A model generated the notes under the pieces. The model was not told the DNA's origin and did not search any database. It was given only the letters and a program-made list of their open reading frames with translations. Positions 1-9,275 of a DNA stretch of 64,000 nt are shown here, one piece after another. Within the stretch, counting starts at the first letter, position 1. Every line of letters begins with the position of its first letter. Made by a program: the position numbers and the translations under genes. Source of the stretch: Haliscomenobacter sp. (lineage in GTDB: Bacteria > Bacteroidota > Bacteroidia > Chitinophagales > Saprospiraceae); NCBI GenBank assembly GCA_016713275.1, contig JADJPL010000003.1, forward strand, positions 62,001-126,000. The letters are read 5' to 3'.

Positions 1-1
1 G

Positions 2-316
2 CTGCTGGCGCATTATCTGGATCACCGATCAGAAACGCCGGAGTTGTCTTTCACCGGATTTCTGAAAATGCATTACGGCAAAGCCTATCAAGGGCACCGC
101 AGCGCCCATGATCACGGCAAGCTCCCTGGAAAAGACGCGCCGGAACATACCCATGTCATCGCCTGTGGATGCAGCCCACTGGCATTGCCCGTCTCATTGG
201 CCATGGAGTTCCGCCAGCCGCTCTTCCCTTCAAAACGCGATTTGGTACCCTCGGAAGCGTCGTTGATCTCCTCCGTGTTCGCTTCCTGCATCTGGCAGCC
301 GCCTCGCCAGGGGTGA
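2..316 (+). CDS. Conserved hypothetical protein found upstream of czcA (5'-truncated)
   Basis: The reading frame is open from the left edge to a TGA at 314-316, so the N-terminus lies outside the window. The visible 104 residues contain HYLDH, then SFTGFLKMHY, an H/D-rich stretch, and end IWQPPRQG. This pattern (HY-x-H...F-x-x-HY...PF/PG...FxPP at the end) matches my recollection of a small uncharacterised protein that commonly sits just before CzcA-type RND pumps in Bacteroidota. It is histidine-rich, so a metal-related role is plausible but unproven. It lies 131 bp before the czcA start and is probably the first gene of the efflux operon. No biochemical function is known to me. Confidence 0.6.
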   Translation: MLAHYLDHRSETPELSFTGFLKMHYGKAYQGHRSAHDHGKLPGKDAPEHTHVIACGCSPLALPVSLAMEFRQPLFPSKRDLVPSEASLISSVFASCIWQPPRQG

Positions 317-447
317 TTCCCATCTTTTTCCAAAAGAAAGTTGGTTTGTGCTGATTCGTCATGCGCGCGGTGGCATGCACGAGCGCCGGATGCAGTATTC
401 AGCAAATCCCGCCGCTTCCGGATTTTTTTCAAACGAAAACAAAAAGC

Positions 448-3400
448 ATGTTAGACGCCATTATCCGGTTATCTATCCATAACAAGCTCATCGTTGGGGT
501 ATTTACTGCGGCATTGATCTTTGCCGGGGTGTATTCCTTCCTGCAGCTTCCGATAGACGCCATTCCCGATATTACGAACAATCAGGTGCAGGTGCTCACC
601 GTGAGCCCGACGCTGGCCACTCAGGAGGTGGAGCAGTTCGTCACTGCGCCGATCGAATTTGCGGTGCGCACTATTCCAGGGGTGGTGGAACTGCGTTCCA
701 TTTCCCGCTTCGGATTGAGCGTGGTGACCGTAGTTTTTGAAGAAAAAACCAATCCCTACCTCGCCCGGCAGCTCATTGCCGAGAAGCTGAAGGTTGCCGA
801 AGAAATGATCCCGAAGGGATTCGGCACGCCGGAGATGGCGCCCATCTCCACAGGGCTCGGGGAGATCCTGCACTACCGGATTGAGCCGCTTCCTGGATAT
901 GAGCACCGGTACAGCCCCGCCGATCTGCGGACGATCCAGGATTGGATCGTCAAGCGGCAGTTGGCTGGAATCCCAGGGGTTGTAGAGATTAACAGTTTTG
1001 GGGGATTGCTCAAACAATACGAAGTGGCCCTGTCGCCGGAGCGGCTGCGCAGTTTTGGCATCGGAATTCAGGAGGTGTTTGCGGCGCTGGAAAATGCCAA
1101 TGAGAACACCGGCGGCGCGTACATTGAACACACGAGCAACGCCTACTTTATCCGGAGCGAGGGCTTGGTCAAGTCCCTGGACGATATCCGGCAGATCGTC
1201 GTGCGCAGCAGTGCCAGTACGCCGGTCAAGATTGGAGACATCGGCGAGGTGCGGCTCGGGCACGCCCTGCGCTACGGGGCCGTCAGCCACAACGGCGAAG
1301 GCGAGATCGTGCTGGGTATCGTCATGATGCTCAAAGGGGAAAATGCCGCGCGGGTCATCAGCCGGGTGAAGGAACGGCTGGAAACGGTCAAGAAGAGCCT
1401 TCCGGAGGGCGTGACCATCACGACGTTCCTCGACCGGGAGAACCTGGTGAACCGGACCATCAAAACCGTGCGCAACAATCTGACAGAGGGCGCATTGATC
1501 GTCATTTTTGTACTGGTACTCCTGTTGGGCAATTTCCGGGCAGGATTGATCATCGCCTCTATCATCCCGCTATCGATGCTTTTTGCCCTCTGGATGATGC
1601 ATCTTTTCGGCGTGAGCGCCAACCTCATGTCGCTGGGGGCTATCGATTTTGGTCTGATCGTCGACGGGGCGGTCATCATCGTGGAAGCTACCCTGCATTT
1701 TCTGGGGGTGAAGATCGCGCAGCGCCGGGCCGAAGGAGAAACCGCTTTGCGTTTTACCAGCAAGGAAATGGACCATTATGTCGGCGCCGCTTCCGGGCGG
1801 GTCATGCGTTCCTCCGTATTTGGCATCATCATCATCCTGATCGTATACCTGCCGATCCTTTCCCTGTCGGGCATTGAAGGCAAGATGTTCAAACCCATGG
1901 CGCAAACGGTATCCTTTGCGCTGATCGGCGCCCTGCTGCTCTCGCTGACGTATGTGCCGGCCATGTCCGCGCTGTTCCTGGGCCGGAAGATGAAGACGGA
2001 AGCCACGTTTTCCGACCGGCTGATGGACTTACTCAAGCGGTTTTATGCGCCTACATTGGAGTTCGCTCTGAGGTGGCCGAAATTGGTGATCGGCTCAACC
2101 GTATTCGTTTTTTCTGTTTCCGTGGGCTTGTTTCTGCGTATGGGCGGAGAATTTATTCCTACGTTGGACGAAGGGGATATCATGATGCACGGCTTTTTGC
2201 GCCCCGGCGCCTCCCTGACCCAGACCCTGGAGAGCCATCGGTTGGTGCAGCAGGTCATTCTTGCGCATTTTCCCGACGAGGTGGAGCAGGTGATCTCCAA
2301 GATTGGCTCTGCAGAGATTCCTACCGATCCGATGGCCATCGAAACCGCCGACAACATCATTCTGCTTCGGGACAAATCGAGCTGGACCAAAGCGGATACC
2401 AAGGAAGAACTCGTAGGGTTGATCGAGGAAAAAGTACACGATATTCCTGGAATGGCCTTTGAATTCACCCAACCCATTAAAATGCGCTTTGACGAAATGA
2501 TGACGGGGGTCCGTTCGGATATTGCGGTGAAGATCTTCGGGGAAAACCTTGACTCCCTGGCGCATCATGGCCGCCGGGCAGCGCGCTTACTGGAGACCAT
2601 CGAGGGGGTTGTGGATGTGAAAACGGAGCAGATTGAAGGCTTGCCGCAGATCGTGGTCCAATACGATTACGGACGGATTGCGCGCTACGGCCTGCACGTT
2701 CGGGATATCAATGAAACGATCCGGGCAGCTTTTGCGGGCTCTGTGGCCGGGGTCGTATTTGAAAATGAGCGCCGTTTTGATCTGGTGGTGCGTCTGGATA
2801 CAGCATTTCGGGGAGATATCAGCCAGGTCCGGAATTTGCCGCTGGCGACCCCCGACGGGCGCCTGACGCCGGTCTCGGAAGTAGCTGAGGTGCGTTTTCT
2901 GCCTGGCGCTGCCCAGATCAGCCGGGACAATGCCCAGCGCCGGATCGTGGTCGGCGCCAATGTGCGCGGAAAAGATATTGAGACCGCCATTGGAGAAGTA
3001 CAGGAACTTATGGAGCGCCAGTTGAACCTGCCGCCAGGCTATTTGGTGGCCTATGGCGGGCAGTTCGAGAACCTGCAGGCGGCCAAGGCCCGGCTTTCGC
3101 TTGCGGTGCCGGTCGCGCTGATTCTGATCTTTGGGCTGTTGTATTTTACCTTCAACTCGCTCAAGGAAGGGCTCCTGATTTTCACGGCGATTCCTATGGC
3201 GGCGGTCGGAGGGGTGTTCGCGCTCTTGCTTCGGGGTATGCCCTTTTCAATCTCTGCCGGCGTAGGCTTTATCGCGCTGTTCGGCATTGCCGTACTGAAC
3301 GGCATCGTGCTGATCGCTTACCTCAACCAGTTGGAGAAACAAGGAATAACCGATATTCATGAGCGGATCACCCAGGGCGCCTTGACGCGCCTTCGGCCGG

Positions 3401-3588
3401 TGCTCATGACGGCAGCCGTAGCCTCGCTCGGTTTTTTGCCCATGGCGCTTTCTCATGGCGCCGGGGCAGAGGTGCAGCGCCCCCTTGCCACCGTAGTGAT
3501 CGGCGGCCTGGTCACTTCCACCTTGCTCACGCTGGTTGTGCTACCGGTATTGTACGCTTTATTTTTCCAACTAAAGAAAGCAAAATGA
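448..3588 (+). CDS. czcA: CzcA/CusA-type heavy-metal efflux RND permease
   Basis: A 1046-residue inner-membrane proton/metal antiporter, the normal length for the HME-RND family. I chose ATG 448 because the family N-terminus (MLDAIIRLSIHNKL, then TM1 at about 9-31) starts there; the frame is open further upstream. Visible family marks are the porter segment SRFGLSVVTVVFEE, the TM4 motif D400-F-G-x3-D406-G-A-x4-E413, and two hydrophobic clusters (about 340-530 and 865-1040). The pump would drive divalent or monovalent metal cations from periplasm or cytoplasm out through the TolC-like partner. Metal specificity cannot be read reliably. The usual VEN after the DFG motif is VEA here. Its stop overlaps the next start (ATGA at 3585-3588), showing tight translational coupling. 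Confidence 0.93.
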   Translation: MLDAIIRLSIHNKLIVGVFTAALIFAGVYSFLQLPIDAIPDITNNQVQVLTVSPTLATQEVEQFVTAPIEFAVRTIPGVVELRSISRFGLSVVTVVFEEKTNPYLARQLIAEKLKVAEEMIPKGFGTPEMAPISTGLGEILHYRIEPLPGYEHRYSPADLRTIQDWIVKRQLAGIPGVVEINSFGGLLKQYEVALSPERLRSFGIGIQEVFAALENANENTGGAYIEHTSNAYFIRSEGLVKSLDDIRQIVVRSSASTPVKIGDIGEVRLGHALRYGAVSHNGEGEIVLGIVMMLKGENAARVISRVKERLETVKKSLPEGVTITTFLDRENLVNRTIKTVRNNLTEGALIVIFVLVLLLGNFRAGLIIASIIPLSMLFALWMMHLFGVSANLMSLGAIDFGLIVDGAVIIVEATLHFLGVKIAQRRAEGETALRFTSKEMDHYVGAASGRVMRSSVFGIIIILIVYLPILSLSGIEGKMFKPMAQTVSFALIGALLLSLTYVPAMSALFLGRKMKTEATFSDRLMDLLKRFYAPTLEFALRWPKLVIGSTVFVFSVSVGLFLRMGGEFIPTLDEGDIMMHGFLRPGASLTQTLESHRLVQQVILAHFPDEVEQVISKIGSAEIPTDPMAIETADNIILLRDKSSWTKADTKEELVGLIEEKVHDIPGMAFEFTQPIKMRFDEMMTGVRSDIAVKIFGENLDSLAHHGRRAARLLETIEGVVDVKTEQIEGLPQIVVQYDYGRIARYGLHVRDINETIRAAFAGSVAGVVFENERRFDLVVRLDTAFRGDISQVRNLPLATPDGRLTPVSEVAEVRFLPGAAQISRDNAQRRIVVGANVRGKDIETAIGEVQELMERQLNLPPGYLVAYGGQFENLQAAKARLSLAVPVALILIFGLLYFTFNSLKEGLLIFTAIPMAAVGGVFALLLRGMPFSISAGVGFIALFGIAVLNGIVLIAYLNQLEKQGITDIHERITQGALTRLRPVLMTAAVASLGFLPMALSHGAGAEVQRPLATVVIGGLVTSTLLTLVVLPVLYALFFQLKKAK

Positions 3589-4796
3589 ACAGCTCCATAA
3601 ATTCATCCTGGCCATTCCTCGTTGTCCTGGCTTGTTTTGCCAGTATTCCAGGAGAGGGGTAGGTCGTTCTGACCGAACCGCAGGCCGTTGAGATCGCCTT
3701 GCAAAACCACCCCTCGGTGAAAGCGGCCCTGATCCAGGTCCAGGAAAAAACCATTCTGAAAGGCGCCGCCAAAGTCTGGGAGCCTGCAGAATTTTTCCAC
3801 AACATTGCGGCCGATCCGGACTACGGGATGTTTGGCGCTACCGCTTTTGGTCTCAGCCAGGCTTTTCCCGGCCGCAAAACGACGGTAGCCAACCGGTTGT
3901 ACGCCGACCGGCAGCGAACCCTTGCGGAAGCCGGCCTGAACCTCACCAAACAGCAGCTTGCCAAATCGGTGCGGGAACTGTACCTGCATCTGGGCTTTAT
4001 AGGAAGCGAGGCCGCGCTGTACCGGCGGCTCGACAGCCTCTACCAGGAAGTGGCGGCTGTAGCCGATAAGCGCTATGCTGCGGGAGAGGTCGCTTTGGCT
4101 GAAAAGCTCGCTTTACAGGACAAGGCGGCCCAAATGCGGCTGGCTCTGGAAACGACCGGCCATGAGATCGAATTCGACCGCGTCGTGCTGAGGCAGTTGT
4201 TGGGGCTTTCCGAGCCGGTATCGCCGGTTCTTCAGCCTTTTGAACGCATGAGTTTTTCCCTGGCCGATACCGCCCTGGTAGGGAATTCGGCGCAGTCCTT
4301 GTTCAACCGGGCGTCCGTAGGCGTGGCGGAGTCGGAGCAAGCGATTATACAGGCGGCCAGAGCTCCGACCTTCGCAGGCGGGTTGTTTGTGCAGGCGCTG
4401 CCCAACGGCATCGTCCAGCCAGGATGGCAACTGGCGCTGCGCGTCCCTTTGGCGGCAAAGAGCCTTCGCGCCGGCGAGGAAGCTTCCGGCCTTCGAGTTC
4501 AGTCGGCAGGCGCTTCCTACCAGGCAGAGTTGCTCCGGCAGCGCAACGACATGGCCCACCTGTTGCACGAACAGGAAAAATACGAGATCCTGCTCGGGTA
4601 CTACCAAGCCCGGGGCAAGACGCTGGCAGAGGAACTGCTGCGTTCCGCCGCACTGAATTATCGCTCCGGCGAGATCAGCTTCGTGGAACTTACCCAGGTA
4701 GCCGAACAGGCTACCCACATCGAATTGGGCTACCTGGAAAACCTCTTTGGGCTGAATTTGACCGTGATTGAGTTGAAGACCCTGACAGGGCAGTGA
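3585..4796 (+). CDS. czcC: CzcC/TolC-like outer-membrane efflux protein, with in-frame TAG at codon 26
   Basis: This is the outer-membrane channel partner of the RND pump. Translation from the overlapping ATG 3585 gives a signal-peptide-like start (MNSSINSSWPFLVVLACFA), then a TAG at 3660-3662. The same frame then continues without a break for 378 codons with TolC-family content: LTEPQAVEIALQNHPSVKAA near the mature N-terminus and long amphipathic helices with A/L/Q-rich heptads. The TAG stands where glutamine (CAG) would fit. It is either a real nonsense mutation (which would remove export), a sequencing error, or a suppressed codon. A downstream TTG at 3699 could initiate but would lack the signal peptide. 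The rest of the gene shows no decay. Confidence 0.82.
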
Positions 4797-4889
4797 TTTT
4801 GCCGGCCCGCAACACGGGCTTCCAAACCAATGGCTCGCAGCAAAGCCGCTGGCGCCAGGTCATTCGTTTAAAAATAAAATAAATTGAAG

Positions 4890-6053
4890 ATGAAAAGATA
4901 TGCCTTGATCTTTTTCCTGGGCGCCCTGACCGCATCCTGCGGAAAAAAGGATGTCAGCCCAGAAGCGGGCGACGCGCAGGAAACAAAAGAAATCCATTCG
5001 TATATTTTGCTTACCCGGGCGCAGCATGCGCAGGCAGGCATTGAAACCGGCAGCTTTAGCTTCCGGGTCATGCAGGAGTACTTTCCTGCCAGCGCGGAGC
5101 TGTTTCTGGGTACGGAATACACTGCCGCGGTGAGCGCTATTACGGAAGGCATCGTTTCCGAGCTGCGGGTGCGGCTCAACCAACCGGTGCGTAAGGGCGA
5201 AGTGGTGGCCGTGCTGCACAAGCCGGGGCTGCTCGATTGGCAGCAGGAGTATCTTGAACAAAAGGACCGGCTGGTATTTCTGACAGCAGAATACGAGCGC
5301 TACCGGGGATTGGCAGCAGAAAACGCTACAGCGGCCCGGAACCTGCAAAAGGCAGAAGCCGACCTGAAGGAGGCGCAAACGCGGATGGCCATCCAGGCAG
5401 CCAGGCTGCGGCAGTATCAGATCGATCCGGAGCAGGTGAGCGCGTCCAACCTGAAGACCCAGTTGTTTTTGCGCGCGCCCATAAGCGGCACGGTGACGAA
5501 GATCCACGCCGGGATAGGCGCTTCGTTAAGCGCCGGCTCAGCGCTTTGCGAAATCGCCGATTTTTCCGGCATCCAGCCCGTGGTCTATATTTTTGAAAAA
5601 GACATCTTCCGCGTCAAACCCGGCGCCCGGGTATTGCTGCATTTTGCCGCCGACCCGTCGAAGACCTATGCGGCTACGATCCGCGACATGGATGGGGCTG
5701 TTGACCCCGACCGAAAAGCCTTGCGCGCATTTGCCCGCTTCGCGCAGCCGGTAAGCGGGCTGATTGCCGGCGCCTACATGGAAGCCCGTATCGCTCCGGC
5801 AGCCGGGGTCGAAACTGCCGCGCTGCCTCAGGATGCCGTGGTGCGGGAAGGCGACGGAGAGTTTATTTTCTTTCTGGAAAAAGAACAGGCAGATGGATTC
5901 GTGTTCCACAAGGTCGCCGTGCGTACCGGCGCTGCTGACGGTGGTTTCCTTGCAGTAACTCCGCTGGAGGCTGTCCCCGAAGGAGCAAAGATTGTGGTGA
6001 AGGGAGCTTACTACGTGTCGGCCCAGGGCAGCGGAATCGAAATGGAAGAGTAA
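4890..6053 (+). CDS. czcB: CzcB-type periplasmic adaptor lipoprotein (membrane fusion protein)
   Basis: This 387-residue RND adaptor bridges the inner-membrane pump and the outer-membrane channel. ATG 4890 is preferred over a TTG two codons upstream because it opens directly into a lipoprotein signal (MKRYALIFFLGALTASC, lipobox Cys17). Family features in order are a barrel-sandwich lipoyl half (VSELRVRLNQPVRKGEVVAVL), an alpha-hairpin (about 115-180), the second lipoyl half (LFLRAPISGTVTKIHAGIGA) and a beta-barrel region. It lies 93 bp after the channel gene and is the last gene of the operon. The perfect hairpin at 6072-6141 follows. There is no His-rich C-terminus that would indicate a particular metal. 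Confidence 0.9.
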   Translation: MKRYALIFFLGALTASCGKKDVSPEAGDAQETKEIHSYILLTRAQHAQAGIETGSFSFRVMQEYFPASAELFLGTEYTAAVSAITEGIVSELRVRLNQPVRKGEVVAVLHKPGLLDWQQEYLEQKDRLVFLTAEYERYRGLAAENATAARNLQKAEADLKEAQTRMAIQAARLRQYQIDPEQVSASNLKTQLFLRAPISGTVTKIHAGIGASLSAGSALCEIADFSGIQPVVYIFEKDIFRVKPGARVLLHFAADPSKTYAATIRDMDGAVDPDRKALRAFARFAQPVSGLIAGAYMEARIAPAAGVETAALPQDAVVREGDGEFIFFLEKEQADGFVFHKVAVRTGAADGGFLAVTPLEAVPEGAKIVVKGAYYVSAQGSGIEMEE

Positions 6054-6071
6054 CCTTGGGCCTGTTGTAAA

Positions 6072-6141
6072 TTACAGCGGTTGTATAAAACGACATTGGG
6101 CGGCGTCAGCAGCCCAATGTCGTTTTATACAACCGCTGTAA
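6072..6141. terminator. Perfect 30-bp inverted repeat between convergent genes (bidirectional terminator)
   Basis: Arms 6072-6101 and 6112-6141 are perfectly complementary over 30 bp with a 10-nt loop. It lies between the end of the adaptor gene (6053, plus strand) and the end of the peroxiredoxin gene (6148, minus strand). The stem includes A/T-rich segments that would give U-runs on either strand. A bidirectional terminator is the natural reading. Confidence 0.75.
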
Positions 6142-6147
6142 AGCGCA

Positions 6148-6803
6148 TCAGATCTGTTTTTTCGACAGATAGAAGTCTACCTTTTCGTATTCCGTATTGG
6201 CGATGCGCTCATTCATTTCCTCGAGGGTTTTGGCGGAGGAACGATGGCTTTATCGCCAGGATGCCAGTTGACGGGAAGTGCAACGGACTTTTCGTCGGCG
6301 GTCTGAAGGGCAACCAGAATGCGCTTGATTTCCTCCATGTTACGGCCGATATTCAGCGGATAATAGAGGATCAGCCGGATGATGCCCTTGGGGTCCATGA
6401 AGAACACCGCGCGCACCGCTGCGGTGGTGCTGGCATCCGGATGCAACATACCGTACAGATTGGCCACTTTCATGTCGAGGTCGGCGATGATGGGGAAGTC
6501 CATGTATACGCCCGTTTTTTCCCGCACGTTGTTGACCCAAGCCAGGTGGGAGTGGATGCTGTCGATGCTCAGACCGATCAGTTTGGTGTTGTGGGTGGCG
6601 TAAAAATCCTTATCGACCGCGAAAGCGGATAGCTCGGTTGTACATACCGGCGTAAAATCGGCCGGGTGAGAGAACATGATCACCCAGCTTCCTTTGTTGA
6701 ATTCGGAAAAGGTGAGGGGACCAAGCGTCGTAATCGCCGTAAAATCGGGCGCTTTTTCGCCGATCAGCGGCATGTTAGGTTTCTGAACTGTTTGATTTTC
6801 CAT
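6148..6803 (-). CDS. 1-Cys peroxiredoxin (Prx6/AhpC-like), C-terminal frameshift
   Basis: A thiol peroxidase that reduces H2O2 and organic hydroperoxides in the cytoplasm. The catalytic motif is HPADFTPVCTTE with peroxidatic Cys54, and the protein has the long C-terminal domain of the Prx6 class. Read straight, the frame stops early at 6213 (ending PPPKPSRK). One base missing from the T-run at 6228-6231 (plus strand) restores the family ending TLEEMNERIANTEYEKVDFY and a stop at 6148. I annotate the full span. The shift is probably a homopolymer error. The promoter and a palindromic operator candidate lie upstream (6821-6891). It converges on the efflux operon. Confidence 0.9.
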
Positions 6804-6820
6804 ATTGGTTTATAATTAGA

Positions 6821-6848
6821 TGAAAGTAAATCCTGTTGAAAGGTTCAA
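6821..6848 (-). promoter_or_regulatory. Predicted promoter of the peroxiredoxin gene
   Basis: On the minus strand a -33 TTG (6846-6848) is separated by 17 nt from TACTTTCA (6821-6828). This is one mismatch from the Bacteroidota -7 consensus TAnnTTTG. It sits 18-25 nt before the ATG at 6803. Confidence 0.5.
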
Positions 6849-6874
6849 TGGTAAGGGAGCAAATTCATTTTAAT

Positions 6875-6891
6875 CCTATTAAATTAATAGG
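6875..6891. promoter_or_regulatory. 17-bp palindromic operator candidate upstream of peroxiredoxin
   Basis: CCTATTAA-A-TTAATAGG is a perfect 8-1-8 inverted repeat centred at 6883, about 68 nt upstream of the predicted transcription start of the peroxiredoxin gene. Odd-spaced 7-1-7-type palindromes are typical of Fur/PerR-family sites. The regulator is not identified here. Confidence 0.45.
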
Positions 6892-7075
6892 AGTTGTAGA
6901 TTTTAACAATCTTTTTTCCTCTTGGCTGACGAAAAAGGACATTTTAACATTTCCCGCTGCCGGAATTTTGCCGCAAGTTAGCCTCCTTGCTAAAAGCAGC
7001 CAGTAACCGAGATCACAAGCACAGTAGGAGGGTGCAGGGAAAATTTGGCAGGGACAGGATTTTTTCTATCTGTAA

Positions 7076-7142
7076 TGTGACAAAAATCACTGTTAAATAT
7101 GAGTAAAGTCATGTTGGGGCCCCTGTGCCGCCTTTACTTTTG
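7076..7142 (+). promoter_or_regulatory. Crp/Fnr-type box plus Bacteroidota promoter for the YceI gene
   Basis: TGTGA-CAAAAA-TCACT (7076-7091) is a near-perfect Crp/Fnr-family palindrome. Downstream are a -33 TTG (7114-7116), an 18-nt spacer and a -7 element TACTTTTG (7135-7142). The box centre is 51.5 nt upstream of the first base of the -7 element, 22 nt (two helical turns) further than in the four other boxes of this window. This would fit a class-I activator position. Confidence 0.6.
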
Positions 7143-7162
7143 AACCTATAAATGACGCCAAT

Positions 7163-7771
7163 ATGAAAACGAAAGCATTAATTCTTTTACAAGCGGTACT
7201 TTTTGCAGGAATAGGGTTGACGGCGCAGAGCCCGTTTGTAGTGAAAACCGTCAAAATGACCGTTGATGGGACTTCTACCATGCACAAATGGGAAATGGCC
7301 GTAAACAAAGTCACTGCGGAAGGAAAACTCACCATGAATGGCAGTGTATTGGAAGACATCCAAAGCCTGAACGTAACGGCGGGCGCCAAGAGCTTGAAAA
7401 GCACCCATGGTAAGATCATGGACGAAAAGACGTACGAGGCCCTAAAAGCGGACGAATACCCGAACATTACCTTCCAACTGACCGGGATAGAAAGCATCAC
7501 TCCCGCTACCGGAGGATATACCGTCAAAGCTAAAGGCAATCTGACCATTGCCGGGGTGAAAAAGCCCGTAAGCATGCAGGTTAGTGCAACCGTTGCTTCC
7601 AACGGCTACGTTACTTTCAAAGGCAGTCGCAAGATCCTGATGACCGACCACAACATGACGCCTCCCAAAGCCGTCATGGGTACCATCAAAGTCGGACCGG
7701 AAGTTACCGTAAATTTTGAGGTGACCCTATGCCGGCGGCTATCTAAACGAGGTATGCAGATTCGTTTCTGA
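7163..7771 (+). CDS. YceI-like lipocalin-fold periplasmic protein
   Basis: A 202-residue exported protein with signal peptide MKTKALILLQAVLFAGIGLTAQ. It has the YceI pattern: GTSTMHKWEM near residue 35, then TYEALKADEYPNITFQL, a NLTIAGVKKPV segment, and TDHNMTPPKAVMGTIKVG near the end. YceI proteins bind polyisoprenoids or amphiphiles in an extended lipocalin barrel, and some are linked to periplasmic electron carriers. The last residues (LCRRLSKRGMQIRF) look atypical. One inserted base near 7731 would give an ending LMPAAI instead, so the C-terminus is uncertain. Expression is probably controlled by the Crp/Fnr-type site at 7076-7091. A porin-like gene follows 117 bp downstream. Confidence 0.85.
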   Translation: MKTKALILLQAVLFAGIGLTAQSPFVVKTVKMTVDGTSTMHKWEMAVNKVTAEGKLTMNGSVLEDIQSLNVTAGAKSLKSTHGKIMDEKTYEALKADEYPNITFQLTGIESITPATGGYTVKAKGNLTIAGVKKPVSMQVSATVASNGYVTFKGSRKILMTDHNMTPPKAVMGTIKVGPEVTVNFEVTLCRRLSKRGMQIRF

Positions 7772-7888
7772 ATCCCTTTTAACCAAGATTAGAAATTAAG
7801 CATCAGTGAAACAAGGCTTTGTGATCAACAGAGCTTGGGTTTCCTGTCGAGTTGTTGTCCTAATTATCCATTTAAAACAACCTTTTTT

Positions 7889-9229
7889 ATGAAAACGACA
7901 AAGAACCTACTCACACTGGCATTGGTCTTTCTTGCGGTGACGCTGTTTGCCCAACAACCGGGTATCCAGTATTTCCGTCCTTGGGACAAGACCGGGATCA
8001 ACATTTTCGAAGCCCCTAAAGGCGGAGACCAACCCGCATACGAAGGCCTTTCCGTACGCATCGGCGGCAGCTTTACCCAGGACTATCAGAGTCTGACCCA
8101 CGAAAACAATCCTGGCGCCGCAAAAAACTACTTGTGGGGCGTCAACGTTTCGGAAGATCCAAACTCAGCTAAGCTTTCCGGCTTTAACCTAGCCATGGCT
8201 AACCTGAACTTCGACTTCCAGATTGAAGACGGAATCCGCGTTTGTCTGGAAAACTACATGTCTGCACGCCACCACAACGAATTTTGGGTAAAAGGCGGCT
8301 ATATTCAGATCGACAAACTCTCGATGTTCGGTAGCCCCGATTGGTTTACCAACAACTTCCGCGTCAAGATCGGGCATTTCCAGCCCAACTTCGGCGATCA
8401 GCAGTTCCGCCGTACGGATGGCGGGAATGCCATGTTCAACCCTTTCGCTGAAAACTTTATCCTCGATGCTTTTACCACCGAGATTGGCGGCGAAGTATAC
8501 GCTTTCCCAGGTAAAGGGCTGATGCTTATGGTTGGTATGAGCTCTGGTTTGATCAATGGCAACGTGGAGAATCCTCCAAGCACTCCGGTGGGTTCTAACA
8601 AAGAAGCCACCAAACGCAACCCTTCTATTTTCTTCAAAGCAGCCTATGACAAGCAGTTTACCGACGACCTCCGCTTCCGCCTCTCCGCCTCGATGTACAA
8701 TAACTCCAGCATCTCTGCAAACACGCTTTACTCTGGCGATCGCACGGGTTCGCACTATTTCATGATGCTGGAACCGACTACTGGTACCTACCTCGCCAAC
8801 AAAGATTCAGGCCGCTTCAATGCCGGTATGCGCAACCGCATCAATGCCATAATGATCAACCCATTCCTTAAATTCAAAGGGTTGGAACTATTCGGATCTT
8901 ATGAAACCGTCAAAGGCGGCGCGTACTCGGAGACCGACGACCGCAAATGGAACCAGCTTGCCGTTGAAGGGCTTTACCGGTTCGCAGCTAATGAACAACT
9001 GTATATCGGTGGACGGTACATCTCTGCCAAAGGTCGCCCACAAGGCGCCGCTTTTACCCAGGATGTAACCATCAACCGCACGGCTTTCGTTGCCGGCTGG
9101 TTCCCAACAAAAAACCTGTTGCTCAAAGGCGAAATCGTTAACCAGAAATATCTTGATTTCCCGGCTTCTGATATCAAAAGCGAAGGCAAATTCAATGGTT
9201 TTATGGTTGAAGCGGTGATCGGCTTCTAA
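7889..9229 (+). CDS. Outer-membrane porin-like beta-barrel protein
   Basis: A 446-residue protein that starts with a clear signal peptide (MKTTKNLLTLALVFLAVTLFAQ); this decides ATG 7889. The body is rich in alternating aromatic and polar residues (for example YEGLSVRIGGSFTQDYQSL) and ends on a barrel-type terminal strand finishing in phenylalanine (EGKFNGFMVEAVIGF). This is typical of an outer-membrane barrel. Length and composition recall phosphate-selective porin-type proteins, but I see no specificity signature. It probably forms an operon with the upstream YceI gene, and both are followed by the hairpin at 9276-9328. Solute specificity is unknown. Confidence 0.7.
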   Translation: MKTTKNLLTLALVFLAVTLFAQQPGIQYFRPWDKTGINIFEAPKGGDQPAYEGLSVRIGGSFTQDYQSLTHENNPGAAKNYLWGVNVSEDPNSAKLSGFNLAMANLNFDFQIEDGIRVCLENYMSARHHNEFWVKGGYIQIDKLSMFGSPDWFTNNFRVKIGHFQPNFGDQQFRRTDGGNAMFNPFAENFILDAFTTEIGGEVYAFPGKGLMLMVGMSSGLINGNVENPPSTPVGSNKEATKRNPSIFFKAAYDKQFTDDLRFRLSASMYNNSSISANTLYSGDRTGSHYFMMLEPTTGTYLANKDSGRFNAGMRNRINAIMINPFLKFKGLELFGSYETVKGGAYSETDDRKWNQLAVEGLYRFAANEQLYIGGRYISAKGRPQGAAFTQDVTINRTAFVAGWFPTKNLLLKGEIVNQKYLDFPASDIKSEGKFNGFMVEAVIGF

Positions 9230-9275
9230 CATAATCTCTTGAAAAGTATACATGCAAATTGAATTTGTAGCCTTA

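Noticed and set aside
469..1290. Minus-strand open frame of 273 codons inside czcA
   Set aside because: Shadow of the conserved RND gene; no recognisable product.
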